Assembly: GCF_023715365.1 (NCBI RefSeq)
Contig: NZ_JAMBNZ010000001.1
Coordinates: forward strand, 62,001 to 126,000
DNA length: 64,000 nt
Source of the DNA: Georgenia satyanarayanai
GTDB taxonomy: Bacteria; Actinomycetota; Actinomycetes; Actinomycetales; Actinomycetaceae
Reading direction: 5' to 3'
Under the pieces are notes generated by a model. It saw only the letters and a program-made list of their open reading frames with translations, was not told the origin of the DNA and did no database searches. The position numbers were made by a program, and so were the translations under genes. Of this stretch, positions 50,769 through 59,303 are shown piece after piece. The first letter of the stretch is position 1. Every line of letters starts with the position of its first letter.

Positions 50769-52979
50769 ATGACTGATGACCTGGCGCTGGCTGCGGACGT
50801 CCCCGTCGACCTCGACAACTGCGCGCGGGAGCCCATCCATGTGCCCGGGTCGGTCCAGCCGCGCGGTGTCCTGCTCGCCCTCCACGATGGGGCCGTCGTC
50901 CAGGCCTCGGCCACCACCGTCGAGCTTCTCGGCCGTCCCGTCGCCGACGTCCTGGGCCGCAGGCTGGAGGAGGTCGTCGGCGCGAACGCGGCCGCCGTCG
51001 TCGCCGCGCACGTCCAGCTGCCCGGTGACGTGCGCGACCGCAACCCGGTGCTCGTCCACCTGCCCGACGGCGGTGCCTGGGACGCGATCGTCCACCACCC
51101 GCCCGGCGCGGAGCAGCTGCTCGTCCTCGAGCTCGAGCCGGCCGAGGGGCCGCGGCCGCTCGCCTACGCCAACACCTTCCAGCTCGTCCGCGGCAGCCTG
51201 GGCGAGCTCAACCGGGCCCGTTCGCTCGAGGAGCTCTACGACGTCGCCGCCCGTGAGGTCCGCGACCTCACCGGCTTCGACCGCGTCATGGTCTACCGCT
51301 TCGACGCCGACTACAACGGCGAGGTCGTCGCCGAGGCCAAGCGCGCAGACCTCAACGCCTTCCACGGCCTGCACTACCCGGCCACGGACATCCCGGCCCA
51401 GGCGCGCGCGCTGTACGAGCTCAACTGGATCCGGCTCATCTCGGACATCGGCTACACCCCCAGCCCGCTGGTGCCCCAGCTCAACCCCGTCACCGGTGCC
51501 TCCCTGGACCTCACCTACGCGACGTTGCGCTCGGTGTCCCCGATCCACGTCGAGTACCTCCAGAACATGGGTGTGACGGCGTCGATGTCGATCTCGCTCC
51601 TCAAGGACGGCAGGCTGTGGGGGCTCATCGCCTGCCACCACTACTCCGGCCCGCACGCCCCCTCCTACGGCGCCCGCGCCGCCGCGGAGTTCCTCGGCTC
51701 GGTCCTCTCCCTGCGCCTCATCGCCCAGGTCGAGGAGGACCGGATCACCGCGGCGCGGCGGGTGGCGCACGACCTCGCGGGCCTCGTGGCGGCGAGCCGC
51801 GACGAGGACCTGCCGCTCACCGAGGCGCTCGTCCAGCAGCCCGCGCTCCTGTCGGTCATGGAGGCCGACGGCGTCGTCGTGCGCGCCCAGGGCCGCACCG
51901 CCCGGGTCGGGATCGAGCCGGACGACGCCGAGGCCGTGCTCCGCTGGGCCGCGGGCACCGGGGAGGAGATCGTCGCCACAGACTCCCTCGGCACCGCGGT
52001 GCCCGACAGCCCGTACGCCGGCGCCCTCGTCGTCAACCTCGCCGACGGCGACGCGATCGCCTGGCTGCGCCGCGAGGTCGCGACCGCCGTCGACTGGGGC
52101 GGCGACCCGCACAACAAGGCCATCGCCCGCCTCGAGGGTGACGAGGTCCGGCTGTCCCCGCGCAAGTCCTTCGAGCGGTGGCGCGAGGTCGTGCGCGGCT
52201 CGAGCCTGCCGTGGACCGAGGACCAGGTCGACACCGCCACCCTGCTGCGGCGCCACGCCGTCGAGGCGCTCTACCTGCGCGGACTGGCCGACAGCCGCGC
52301 CGCCGAGATCCTCCACCGCTCCTCACTTCCCACCTCGCTGCCCCGCGCCGCGGGCTGGTCGATCGACGCCCGCTACGCGCCGGGCGACGGCGGACGCGTG
52401 GGCGGGGACTGGTACGACGCGCTGTGCCTGCCGGACGGCCGGCTCGCGATCGCCGTCGGGGACGTCGCCGGGCACGGCATGCCGGCCGCCTCCGTCATGG
52501 GGCAGATGCGCAACGGGCTGCGGGCGCTGCTCGTCCGCGAGAGCTCGGCGGCCGCCGCGACGCTCGGCCTCGACACGCTCGCGAAGCGGACGATGGCCGG
52601 GGAGATGGCCACGCTGCTCCTCGCCGTCGTCGACACCGTGACGGGCCGGGTGGAGTACGTGCGCGCCGGGCACCTGCCCCCGCTCCTCCTGGGTGCGGAC
52701 GGCAGCGCCTCCTGGCACACCGACCCCGGCACCCTACCCATCGGCTACGGCCGCGGGGAGCCGGCCACCGAGGTCGTCGAGATCCCGCACGGCGGCGGCA
52801 TCGTCCTGTTCACCGACGGCCTCGTGGAGCGGCGCGGACAGCCTCTGCCCGAAGGGCTGGAGCGCCTGCGCCACGCCTTCAGCGGGCCGGCCGCCGAGGA
52901 CCTCGATGCCCTCATCACAGCTGTCCGCGACCCGCACTCGGACGACGACGCGACCGCCGTCGTCCTGCGCCGCAGCTGA
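50769..52979 (+). CDS. bacteriophytochrome with SpoIIE-type PP2C phosphatase output
   Basis: 736 residues. Cys18 in LDNCAREPIHVPGSVQPRG is the expected biliverdin-attachment Cys of bacteriophytochromes. PAS (about 15-120), GAF (about 135-310, with HYPATDIPAQARALY), PHY (about 320-500, with DWGGDPHN and the PRKSFERWREVVRG tongue) and PP2C/SpoIIE domain (about 545-735, GGDWYDAL, GDVAGHGM, LFTDGLVERR, DDDATAVVL) are all complete. Light sensing by biliverdin would switch a Ser/Thr phosphatase acting on an anti-anti-sigma factor. No heme oxygenase or sigma-factor partner is in the window. GAGGAGAG ribosome site. Confidence 0.93.
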   Translation: MTDDLALAADVPVDLDNCAREPIHVPGSVQPRGVLLALHDGAVVQASATTVELLGRPVADVLGRRLEEVVGANAAAVVAAHVQLPGDVRDRNPVLVHLPDGGAWDAIVHHPPGAEQLLVLELEPAEGPRPLAYANTFQLVRGSLGELNRARSLEELYDVAAREVRDLTGFDRVMVYRFDADYNGEVVAEAKRADLNAFHGLHYPATDIPAQARALYELNWIRLISDIGYTPSPLVPQLNPVTGASLDLTYATLRSVSPIHVEYLQNMGVTASMSISLLKDGRLWGLIACHHYSGPHAPSYGARAAAEFLGSVLSLRLIAQVEEDRITAARRVAHDLAGLVAASRDEDLPLTEALVQQPALLSVMEADGVVVRAQGRTARVGIEPDDAEAVLRWAAGTGEEIVATDSLGTAVPDSPYAGALVVNLADGDAIAWLRREVATAVDWGGDPHNKAIARLEGDEVRLSPRKSFERWREVVRGSSLPWTEDQVDTATLLRRHAVEALYLRGLADSRAAEILHRSSLPTSLPRAAGWSIDARYAPGDGGRVGGDWYDALCLPDGRLAIAVGDVAGHGMPAASVMGQMRNGLRALLVRESSAAAATLGLDTLAKRTMAGEMATLLLAVVDTVTGRVEYVRAGHLPPLLLGADGSASWHTDPGTLPIGYGRGEPATEVVEIPHGGGIVLFTDGLVERRGQPLPEGLERLRHAFSGPAAEDLDALITAVRDPHSDDDATAVVLRRS

Positions 52980-52989
52980 CCGGTCCGCC

Positions 52990-53008
52990 GGCCGGGTCTC
53001 CCCCGGCC
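52990..53008. terminator. short hairpin between convergent genes
   Basis: GGCCGGG, loop TCTCC, CCCGGCC: 7-bp stem 10 bases past the phytochrome stop and 12 bases from the convergent helicase end. Confidence 0.6.
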
Positions 53009-53020
53009 CGCGGTCCGCGG

Positions 53021-55162
53021 TCAGACGGTGGCCGGGGCGGGGGTCAGCGCGTCGGTGAGGAGCGCGACGAGCATCTCCACCTGGACGTCCGCGACGACCT
53101 CCTCGTCCGAGCCGTCCAGGGCCCTGGCCGCGAGGCCCGCCTTGGACCCGATGAGCTCGGCGATGCGGGTATCGAGGGTCTGGGCCGCGATGATCCGCCA
53201 CGCCGTCACAGGCTCGGGCTGGCCGATGCGGTGGACGCGGTCGATCGCCTGGGTCTGCTCGGCGTCGGTCCACGAGAGCTCGGCGAGCACGAGGTTGGAC
53301 GCGACCTGGAGGTTGAGGCCCACGCCCGCCGCGGTGAGCGAGCAGACCGCGACCGAGACCTCGGGGTCGTTCGTGAACGCGTCGATGTTGCGCTGCCGGG
53401 CCGTGGAGGTCTGGTCACCGCGGATCGAGGCGAAGCGGATGCCGCGCTGGGTGAAGAGCTCCTCCGCGGCGTCCATGACGTCGATGTGCTTGGCGAAGAA
53501 CACGACCTTGCCGACGTTGCGCGCCAGCTGGGCGGCGTAGTCCGCCGCGGCCCCGCCCTTGGCCGAGCCGAGCTTGCGCATCATCGTGAAGACGTTGTCC
53601 TCGGACTTCTTGTCCGAGGTCTTCGTCGTCTCCCACACGGCGACCTGCCGGACGAGCTCGTGGTCGATGCCCTCGACGACGTTCTCCCCGTGCCGCACCT
53701 CCAGCGCCTTCTGGTAGCGGGTGACGAGGCGGCGGGCCAGGGCCCGCTCGGCGTCGCGGATCGAGCGGCCCGCGGCGTCGTCGAGCTCGACGAAGACGTC
53801 GGCGATGCGGCGGGCGGGCAGGTCGGCGGCGACGTCGATCTTGCGCCGCCGCACGATGCCCTGCTCGATGACGGCGCTGCGGGCGGCGGCGTAGAAGCCG
53901 CGGTCCGAGGGCACCAGGCCGGTCTCCTCGAGCGCCTCCATGAGGTCCCCGAGCGGCTTCTCCTCGTCGATCCAGCCGAGGAGCTGCCAGATGGCGGTGA
54001 AGTCCTCGATGTCGTTGATGAGCGGGGTGCCGGTCAGCGCCATGAGGAGGGGGGCCCACGGGCGCGAGCGCAGCTGCTCGGACAGGTGCAGGACGTGCTG
54101 GGAGCGCTGGGACTTCTTGTTCTTGATGAAGTGCGCCTCGTCGACGACCATCCCGCGCACGCCGAGCTCGAGGCTCCCGAGCCAGCCGACGTGCCGCTCG
54201 AGGATCTCGTAGTTGATGACGATGATGTCGGCGAACGCGTCGATGTCCTCGCCGTCGCCGTGGACGACCGTGGCGCGGTGGGCGGGCGTCCAGCGCTCCG
54301 CCTCGCGCGCCCAGTTCGTCTTGACGACGTTGGGCACGACGACGAGGAGCGGGTAGGCGTCGGCGGCCTGCGCGGCGAGCAGCGCCTGCGCGGTCTTGCC
54401 CAGGCCCGGCTCGTCGGCGAGCAGGAAGGTGCGGTGGCCCTCGGCGGCGGCCTCGACGAGGCGGGACTGGTGGGGCATGAGCTTGAGCCCGGGGGGCACG
54501 CGGGTGCCGTTCGGCTCGGGCAGCGTCATGCAGGCGGCCTCGCCGCCGTACTCGAAGGAGCGCAGCAGCGGCTCGATGAGCTCCCAGCCGGCCAGCCTGC
54601 GCGGACGGGCAGGCGGCTTGCGCACGGCGTCGTAGTCCGGCTCGAGGAAGGGGTTGGCCATCTGGCGGGAGACGACGGCCTGGGGGACGACCTGGCGCTG
54701 CTCGACGGCGGAGGGCTCGCGGGCCTCCTCGGCCTCGGGCTCCTCCTCCTCCGGGACGTCGAAGCCGGCGTCGAGGAGCATCTCGCGGCGCAGCTCGCGG
54801 GCCTCGGGCGAGACGACGGCCTCGTCGGCGATGAGCGCGAGGAGGCGGGGGTCGCGGGCGGCGGTGACAGCGAGGATGGTGGCGATGCCGTCGAGGCGCT
54901 TGAGCTCCTCGCCGCGGCGGGCCTCGTTCAGCGTCGTGTCCGCCTTGAGGCGAGCCCGTTCCTCACGCACGAGCAGCGCGATGGCCTGGAACTTCGTGCG
55001 GGTGGAGGGCACCACCCGCTCGCGCGTGACCGCGCCCTCGACCTCGCGGACGGCGCGGGCGAGCACCGGGATGATCCCGCTGTTGTCCTGGTGCTTGCGC
55101 TTCTGCGTGCTGCGCGGGGCAGTACGGCGAGCGCCCGACGGGCGCTGGGCTCCTCGAGCCAC
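53021..55162 (-). CDS. SNF2-family DEAH helicase
   Basis: 713 residues if translated from GTG 55162, which has GGAGGAGG 5 bases upstream (ATG at 55192 is another option). Walker A DEPGLGKTAQ near residue 258, DEAH as VVDEAHFIKN near 355, GTPLIND near 400, and helicase motifs V and VI (GVGLNLQVASNLVL, IDRVHRIGQ) near 640. The N-terminal 150 residues are helical and unrecognised. SNF2 ATPases move along double-stranded DNA. No restriction or nuclease gene is next to it, so role in repair or defence is open. Convergent with the phytochrome gene. Confidence 0.9.
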   Translation of the reverse strand: MARGAQRPSGARRTAPRSTQKRKHQDNSGIIPVLARAVREVEGAVTRERVVPSTRTKFQAIALLVREERARLKADTTLNEARRGEELKRLDGIATILAVTAARDPRLLALIADEAVVSPEARELRREMLLDAGFDVPEEEEPEAEEAREPSAVEQRQVVPQAVVSRQMANPFLEPDYDAVRKPPARPRRLAGWELIEPLLRSFEYGGEAACMTLPEPNGTRVPPGLKLMPHQSRLVEAAAEGHRTFLLADEPGLGKTAQALLAAQAADAYPLLVVVPNVVKTNWAREAERWTPAHRATVVHGDGEDIDAFADIIVINYEILERHVGWLGSLELGVRGMVVDEAHFIKNKKSQRSQHVLHLSEQLRSRPWAPLLMALTGTPLINDIEDFTAIWQLLGWIDEEKPLGDLMEALEETGLVPSDRGFYAAARSAVIEQGIVRRRKIDVAADLPARRIADVFVELDDAAGRSIRDAERALARRLVTRYQKALEVRHGENVVEGIDHELVRQVAVWETTKTSDKKSEDNVFTMMRKLGSAKGGAAADYAAQLARNVGKVVFFAKHIDVMDAAEELFTQRGIRFASIRGDQTSTARQRNIDAFTNDPEVSVAVCSLTAAGVGLNLQVASNLVLAELSWTDAEQTQAIDRVHRIGQPEPVTAWRIIAAQTLDTRIAELIGSKAGLAARALDGSDEEVVADVQVEMLVALLTDALTPAPATV

Positions 55163-55369
55163 TGACTCCTCCTCCGGAGTGACGACACACATCGCGGCGG
55201 GACGGCCCACGCGCAGCACCCGGGGCGACGGACGTCAGATGGTCCAGTCTCGCCGAGAGTCTTGCTGCAGCAGGTCCGCCACCGGAACAACCCGGTCGGC
55301 TGACCACCGCGACGCCCTCACCCTACCCCTGGACCGCGGCCGTGCCGCGCCCATTCGGCGTGGGCGATC

Positions 55370-55903
55370 TCACGCCCCGCGGTGGGCGACGTCGACGGCG
55401 TGCGCCCAGCGCACGACGTCGTCGGGGATCTCCGGCGAGGCGAGCGCGGCGCCGGCGAGGTGCGCGACGACCTGCGGCGCGGCCACCCGCTCCCCCGAGC
55501 CGCGGGTGAGGAAGCGCCCGGCGACGACGCCGCGTGCGCAGCGCTCACCGCGCCGGGTGAAGACCTGCTCGAGGTAGACGACCCGCTCGTCCCAGCCGAC
55601 GACGCGCGTGGTGATCTGCACCCGATCTCCCAGCCGCAGGGAGCGGCGGTAGGTCATCGTCGACGCCGCGACGACCGGGTACCAGCGCTTCTCGTTCAGG
55701 CGCGGGAAGCCGCCGAGGTCGGCGATGTAGTTGCTGCGGGCCACGTCCATCATCTGCAGGTAGGTGCCGTTGTTGACGTGGAGGTAGAGGTCCAGGTCGG
55801 TGGGCAGCACCCGCAGGGTGGTGGTCGACGGCGCGAGGACGTCGAGCCCGATGGAGCGGCGCGGCTTGACGGTGGCCAGGAGCAGGTGGAGCTGGCGGGA
55901 CAT
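55370..55903 (-). CDS. acyl-CoA thioesterase (hotdog fold)
   Basis: 177 residues, ATG at 55903. The hotdog motif TDLDLYLHVNNGTYLQMMDVARSNYI with DxDxYxHxNN is the 4HBT signature, with Asp and Asn in the active site. The basic start (VKPRRSIGL) and later RSLRLGDRVQITTRVVGWDERVVYLEQVF are typical of the THEM6/YbgC-like group. It hydrolyses an acyl-CoA; the substrate is unknown. It lies 19 bases after the arginase-family gene on the same strand and is probably cotranscribed. Confidence 0.87.
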   Translation of the reverse strand: MSRQLHLLLATVKPRRSIGLDVLAPSTTTLRVLPTDLDLYLHVNNGTYLQMMDVARSNYIADLGGFPRLNEKRWYPVVAASTMTYRRSLRLGDRVQITTRVVGWDERVVYLEQVFTRRGERCARGVVAGRFLTRGSGERVAAPQVVAHLAGAALASPEIPDDVVRWAHAVDVAHRGA

Positions 55904-55922
55904 GCCCGCACGGTACACACCG

Positions 55923-56729
55923 TCACAGGGTGCTGATCAGCGGCTCCACGGTCGACAGGATGGTGGCGACGGCGTGTGCGTCCGCCGGTGTGCCCGTTGC
56001 CTCGAGCTCGGCGAGCTCCAGGCCGGCGACCTGCTCGGGCCGCACGGCCCCGAGGATCGCGCCGACCTCTCCCGGGAGCAGGCCGCCGGGCACCCGGTAG
56101 GCCGCGGGGACCGCGCCCGGCTCCAGGACGTCCCAGTCGATGTGGATCCACACCTCGCGGTCCCCGACGACCTCCCGCACCCGCTCGGGGGTGCTCGCGC
56201 TGGGGTCCAGCACCCGCACCCCGTGCACGTCGAGGAGCTCCTGCTCGGCGTCGTCGATGTCGCGGCCGCCGACGACGACGACGTTGCGCGGGTCGAGCCC
56301 GGCGCCGTGGCCGCTGTCCCACAGCCCGCACCCGGCCGCGACGACCATGCCGCCGAGGTACCCGGACCACGTCGTGGCGGGGGTGTTGAAGTCGCCGTGC
56401 GCGTCGATCCACAGGACGACGGCGCCCGGGTGGTGCTGTGCGACCAGGGGCAGGGTGGCGAGGCTGGCCGCGCAGGTGTTGGCCACCATGACCGGGGTGC
56501 GGCCGGCCGCGAGGCTCCCCGCCACTGCAGCCTGCAGGCCGGTGAGCGTGGTGGCCGCGGCGGGCAGCGCCTCGCTCCAGTCGTCGGTGCGCGCCGCGGA
56601 GGGCTCCCCGACCACCCGGAGCGCGCGGCCGGTCCGCTCGGCGAGGGCCTGCGCGGTGAGCATGGCGCCGGGGATCGCACCGGCGGTGCGGTCCGCGACC
56701 CGGCCCTGGGACACGACGAGATCGATCAA
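55923..56729 (-). CDS. arginase/agmatinase-family protein with atypical GGDH site
   Basis: 268 residues, TTG start at 56729 with AGGAG 8 bases before. Metal ligands DAHGD (WIDAHGDFNTP) near residue 110 and DxD in HIDWDVLEPGAVP near 190 are kept. The first metal motif, usually GGDHS, is replaced by VANTCAAS near 85 so the usual His is missing; a Cys sits nearby. Similar GGNC-type members exist among actinobacteria (memory only). Arginases, agmatinases and formiminoglutamases hydrolyse C-N bonds, using two Mn2+. With a changed site the reaction is uncertain. Upstream of the thioesterase gene. Confidence 0.83.
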   Translation of the reverse strand: MIDLVVSQGRVADRTAGAIPGAMLTAQALAERTGRALRVVGEPSAARTDDWSEALPAAATTLTGLQAAVAGSLAAGRTPVMVANTCAASLATLPLVAQHHPGAVVLWIDAHGDFNTPATTWSGYLGGMVVAAGCGLWDSGHGAGLDPRNVVVVGGRDIDDAEQELLDVHGVRVLDPSASTPERVREVVGDREVWIHIDWDVLEPGAVPAAYRVPGGLLPGEVGAILGAVRPEQVAGLELAELEATGTPADAHAVATILSTVEPLISTL

Positions 56730-56832
56730 CGCAAGCGCTCCTGGGGACGGCGGCGGGACGCCTGCAGGGTAGGTGCGAACGGCTCGACGGTGACTCCTTA
56801 TCTCACGGCCCACGCTGCCGATCGTCCGGGTG

Positions 56833-57969
56833 ATGCGGCCGCGCAACCGGTGCTCGGCCGTGCCCTCCAGGAAGGTCGCCCTGTCCGACGCCCGCACGTT
56901 CCTCCGTGCCCACAAGACCGGCGTCGGCGTCGCCGCTGCCGCCCTTCTCGTCGTCGGCGGTGCCGCCGTGGCCGGCAGCCCGGAGACGGCGACGACGGTC
57001 GCGGCAGTCGTCGACGGCGAGACGATCGACGTCCTCGTCGACGGCGAGGAGCAGCGCGTGCGCCTGCTCAACGTCGCCATCTCCGAGGAGTGCCTGCGCG
57101 AGGAGGCCACCGCCTTCCTCACCGAGCGTCTCCCGGCCGGCACCGAGGTGGACCTCGAGCTCGACGAGGAGCACCACGACGAGGCCGGCCGCCTGCTCGC
57201 CGGTGTCCTTGAGGAGGGCTCGCTCGTCAACGAGGAGATTGCGCGGGCCGGACTGGGCGTCGCCGTCGTCGAGGAGCCCAACCGGCGCTTCTACGACGCA
57301 GTGCTCACCGCTCAGCAGGCCGCCGAGGTCGAGGGCCTGGGCCTGTCCTCCGAGACGGTCGAGTGCACGGTGCCCGCCCAGGTGCTGGCCTACGGCGAGC
57401 AGGTGACGGAGCTGGAGGCCGCCGTCGGGGCCGGCACGATCGCCGAGCTCGACGGCTGGTCCGCCGAGGCGGCCGCTGCTGCCGCCACCGGCGCCGTCCT
57501 CGCGACGCTGCTCGACGGCGACGACACGGCCTTCCCGCTCGTCGCCTACACCGGTGAGCACTGGACGCTGCGCGAGGACGTCGAGGAGTGGACCGCGCGC
57601 CTCGTCGCCGTCGAGGAGACCATCACGACCGAGCGGGCCGCCGAGGAGGAGCGCCTCGAGCGCGAGGAGGCGGAGCGGCGTGCGGCGGAGGAGGCCGAAC
57701 GTCGGGCCGCGGAGGACGCCGAGCGCCGGGCCGCCGAGGAGGCGGCACGGGAGGCCGAGGAGGCAGCCCGCGCGGAGGAGGCCGCCCGCGCCGAGCAGGA
57801 GGCCGAGCGCGCCGCGGAGGCCGAGGAGACGTCGTCGGGGTCCGGCGGGAACGCCTACTACAAGAACTGCACGGCGGCCCGCGACGCCGGCGCCGCGCCC
57901 GTCTATGCGGGCCAGCCCGGCTACGGCAGCCACCTCGACCGCGACGGTGACGGCGTGGGCTGCGAGTAG
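56833..57969 (+). CDS. membrane-anchored SNase-like nuclease with coiled coil and excalibur domain
   Basis: About 378 residues. A membrane helix (about 29-49) is followed by a thermonuclease-like domain (about 58-180): DGEEQRVRLLNVAISEECLREEA and HDEAGRLLAGVLEEGSLVNEEIARAGLGVAV keep Arg of the RL and YGR-like segments, though the usual DTPE is replaced by ISEE, so catalysis is doubtful. A long Glu/Arg/Ala coiled coil (about 250-340) precedes an excalibur domain with Cys, DRDGDGVGCE at the end. Excalibur domains bind calcium. Start is uncertain (GTG 56830 or ATG 56833). Divergent from the arginase-family gene. Confidence 0.82.
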   Translation: MRPRNRCSAVPSRKVALSDARTFLRAHKTGVGVAAAALLVVGGAAVAGSPETATTVAAVVDGETIDVLVDGEEQRVRLLNVAISEECLREEATAFLTERLPAGTEVDLELDEEHHDEAGRLLAGVLEEGSLVNEEIARAGLGVAVVEEPNRRFYDAVLTAQQAAEVEGLGLSSETVECTVPAQVLAYGEQVTELEAAVGAGTIAELDGWSAEAAAAAATGAVLATLLDGDDTAFPLVAYTGEHWTLREDVEEWTARLVAVEETITTERAAEEERLEREEAERRAAEEAERRAAEDAERRAAEEAAREAEEAARAEEAARAEQEAERAAEAEETSSGSGGNAYYKNCTAARDAGAAPVYAGQPGYGSHLDRDGDGVGCE

Positions 57970-58044
57970 GTGACCGGCCCGGCCAACCGCCTCACGGCGA
58001 GTGGCCGCTCGAAGCGGCTCGTGTTGGAGCCCGGGGGTGTGAAA

Positions 58045-58082
58045 TCGGGCCGGTCGAGTGGGTCAACCACCGGCCGGCCCGA
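58045..58082. terminator. hairpin between convergent genes
   Basis: TCGGGCCGG and CCGGCCCGA (9 bp) with a 20-base loop, 75 bases past the excalibur gene stop and 14 bases before the cytochrome gene end, which makes it suited to the minus-strand gene. Confidence 0.65.
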
Positions 58083-58096
58083 ATCATTCCCGGCTG

Positions 58097-58996
58097 CTAC
58101 CGGGTGACCTTGCCGGTGAGCGCGGCGACCGGCTGGGTGAAGACCGGCTTGGCCACCACCCAGGCCGCCACCATGAGCGCGAGCGCGATGGCGAAGTAGA
58201 CGAGGCCCAACCAGCTGCCGTCGTTGCGGGCCGCGAACATGTGGTTGAGGTTGCCCTGCGCGTCCGTGGCGAGCACGAGGGCCACGTGGACGACGGTGAA
58301 GGCGACGAAGTACACCATGAGCGGGAAGTGCAGCGCGCGGGCCAGGCTCATCGGCACGAAGCGCCAGCTCGCCGGCCACGCCGGCGACATCCGCAGGCCG
58401 GTGATCAGGGCGAGCGGCGCCGCGATGAACACGGTGACGAAGTACGAGAGCACCTGCAGCGCGTTGTAGTTGACCCAGCTGCCGTGGGCCGGCCAGTCCA
58501 GCGACAGGTACTGGACCCCGACGGACAGGGCGTGCGGGAAGACGTCCCAGCTCGTGGGGACGAGCCGCATCCAGTGCCCCGTCACAACGATGAGGACGAC
58601 GAAGACGAGGCCGTTGAGCACCCACAGGAGGTCCGCGGCCAGGTGCAGCCAGAGATTGAGGCTGATGCGCACCGGCTTCTTCCCGCGGGCGGCCCCCCTC
58701 GGCTGCCAGTGCCCCTTGGGGCGCTGGGTGGTGCGGATGAGCCAGCCGCTGCGGACGATGAAGACGAGGAGGAAGGCGTTGAGGAAGTGCTGCCAGCCCA
58801 CCCAGGCGGGCAGCCCGACCGGCGCCGCCTCCGGCAGCTCGGTGGTGCCCGGGTAGTCGGTGATGAAGCCGGCCACTGCCGGCACCTCACGCAGCCAGCG
58901 CGCCACGAGCACGATGACGACGAGCACCACCAGGGCCGCCGGAACCATCCACGCCAGCTGCTGACCCCGGTTGCGCGCAGCACCCTTTGACGACAT
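58097..58996 (-). CDS. cytochrome b561/hydrogenase-type b subunit family membrane protein
   Basis: 299 residues with about five helices. Histidines expected as heme ligands sit in WQHFLNAFLL near residue 68, LWLHLAADLLW near 116, and FPLMVYFVAFTVVHVALVL near 235. It resembles cytochrome b/b6-domain proteins such as those paired with molybdopterin oxidoreductases (for example YedZ/formate dehydrogenase gamma). No partner enzyme is in the window. ATG 58996. Function likely electron transfer across the membrane; the partner is unknown. Confidence 0.78.
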   Translation of the reverse strand: MSSKGAARNRGQQLAWMVPAALVVLVVIVLVARWLREVPAVAGFITDYPGTTELPEAAPVGLPAWVGWQHFLNAFLLVFIVRSGWLIRTTQRPKGHWQPRGAARGKKPVRISLNLWLHLAADLLWVLNGLVFVVLIVVTGHWMRLVPTSWDVFPHALSVGVQYLSLDWPAHGSWVNYNALQVLSYFVTVFIAAPLALITGLRMSPAWPASWRFVPMSLARALHFPLMVYFVAFTVVHVALVLATDAQGNLNHMFAARNDGSWLGLVYFAIALALMVAAWVVAKPVFTQPVAALTGKVTR

Positions 58997-59115
58997 GCCT
59001 CACCCATTCCACGACTGACCGGTCAGGGGCTCCGAGCCCGCCCCACAGCCTACGGGCAGCACGACGCTCCTCCCGATCGACGACGCCGTACCGAGGGATG
59101 ACCAGTCCGTGGGGC

Positions 59116-59121
59116 TATACT
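59116..59121 (+). promoter_or_regulatory. possible -10 element TATACT before the Stealth gene
   Basis: TATACT stands out in an otherwise GC-rich 307-base gap (58997-59303) and would give a transcript with a leader of about 175 bases. No good -35 was seen at the right distance. Confidence 0.4.
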
Positions 59122-59303
59122 GACCTTCCCCGCCGGCACCTGTCGGCGACGGCCGGCACGGAGCGGACCCGCAGCACGAGGAGCACGCGGTCGCCCAGCG
59201 TCCCGCGCGGACCCACCGCCCGGCCCCCGCACCGCGCCGCGGTTCGAGCGCGCCCGACGGGCAGAGCTCACCGCGCGCACTGACAACGAGAGAGGCGGTT
59301 CCC

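Noticed and set aside
50368-52979. photosynthesis or carotenoid cluster around the phytochrome
   Set aside because: No pigment genes on either side.
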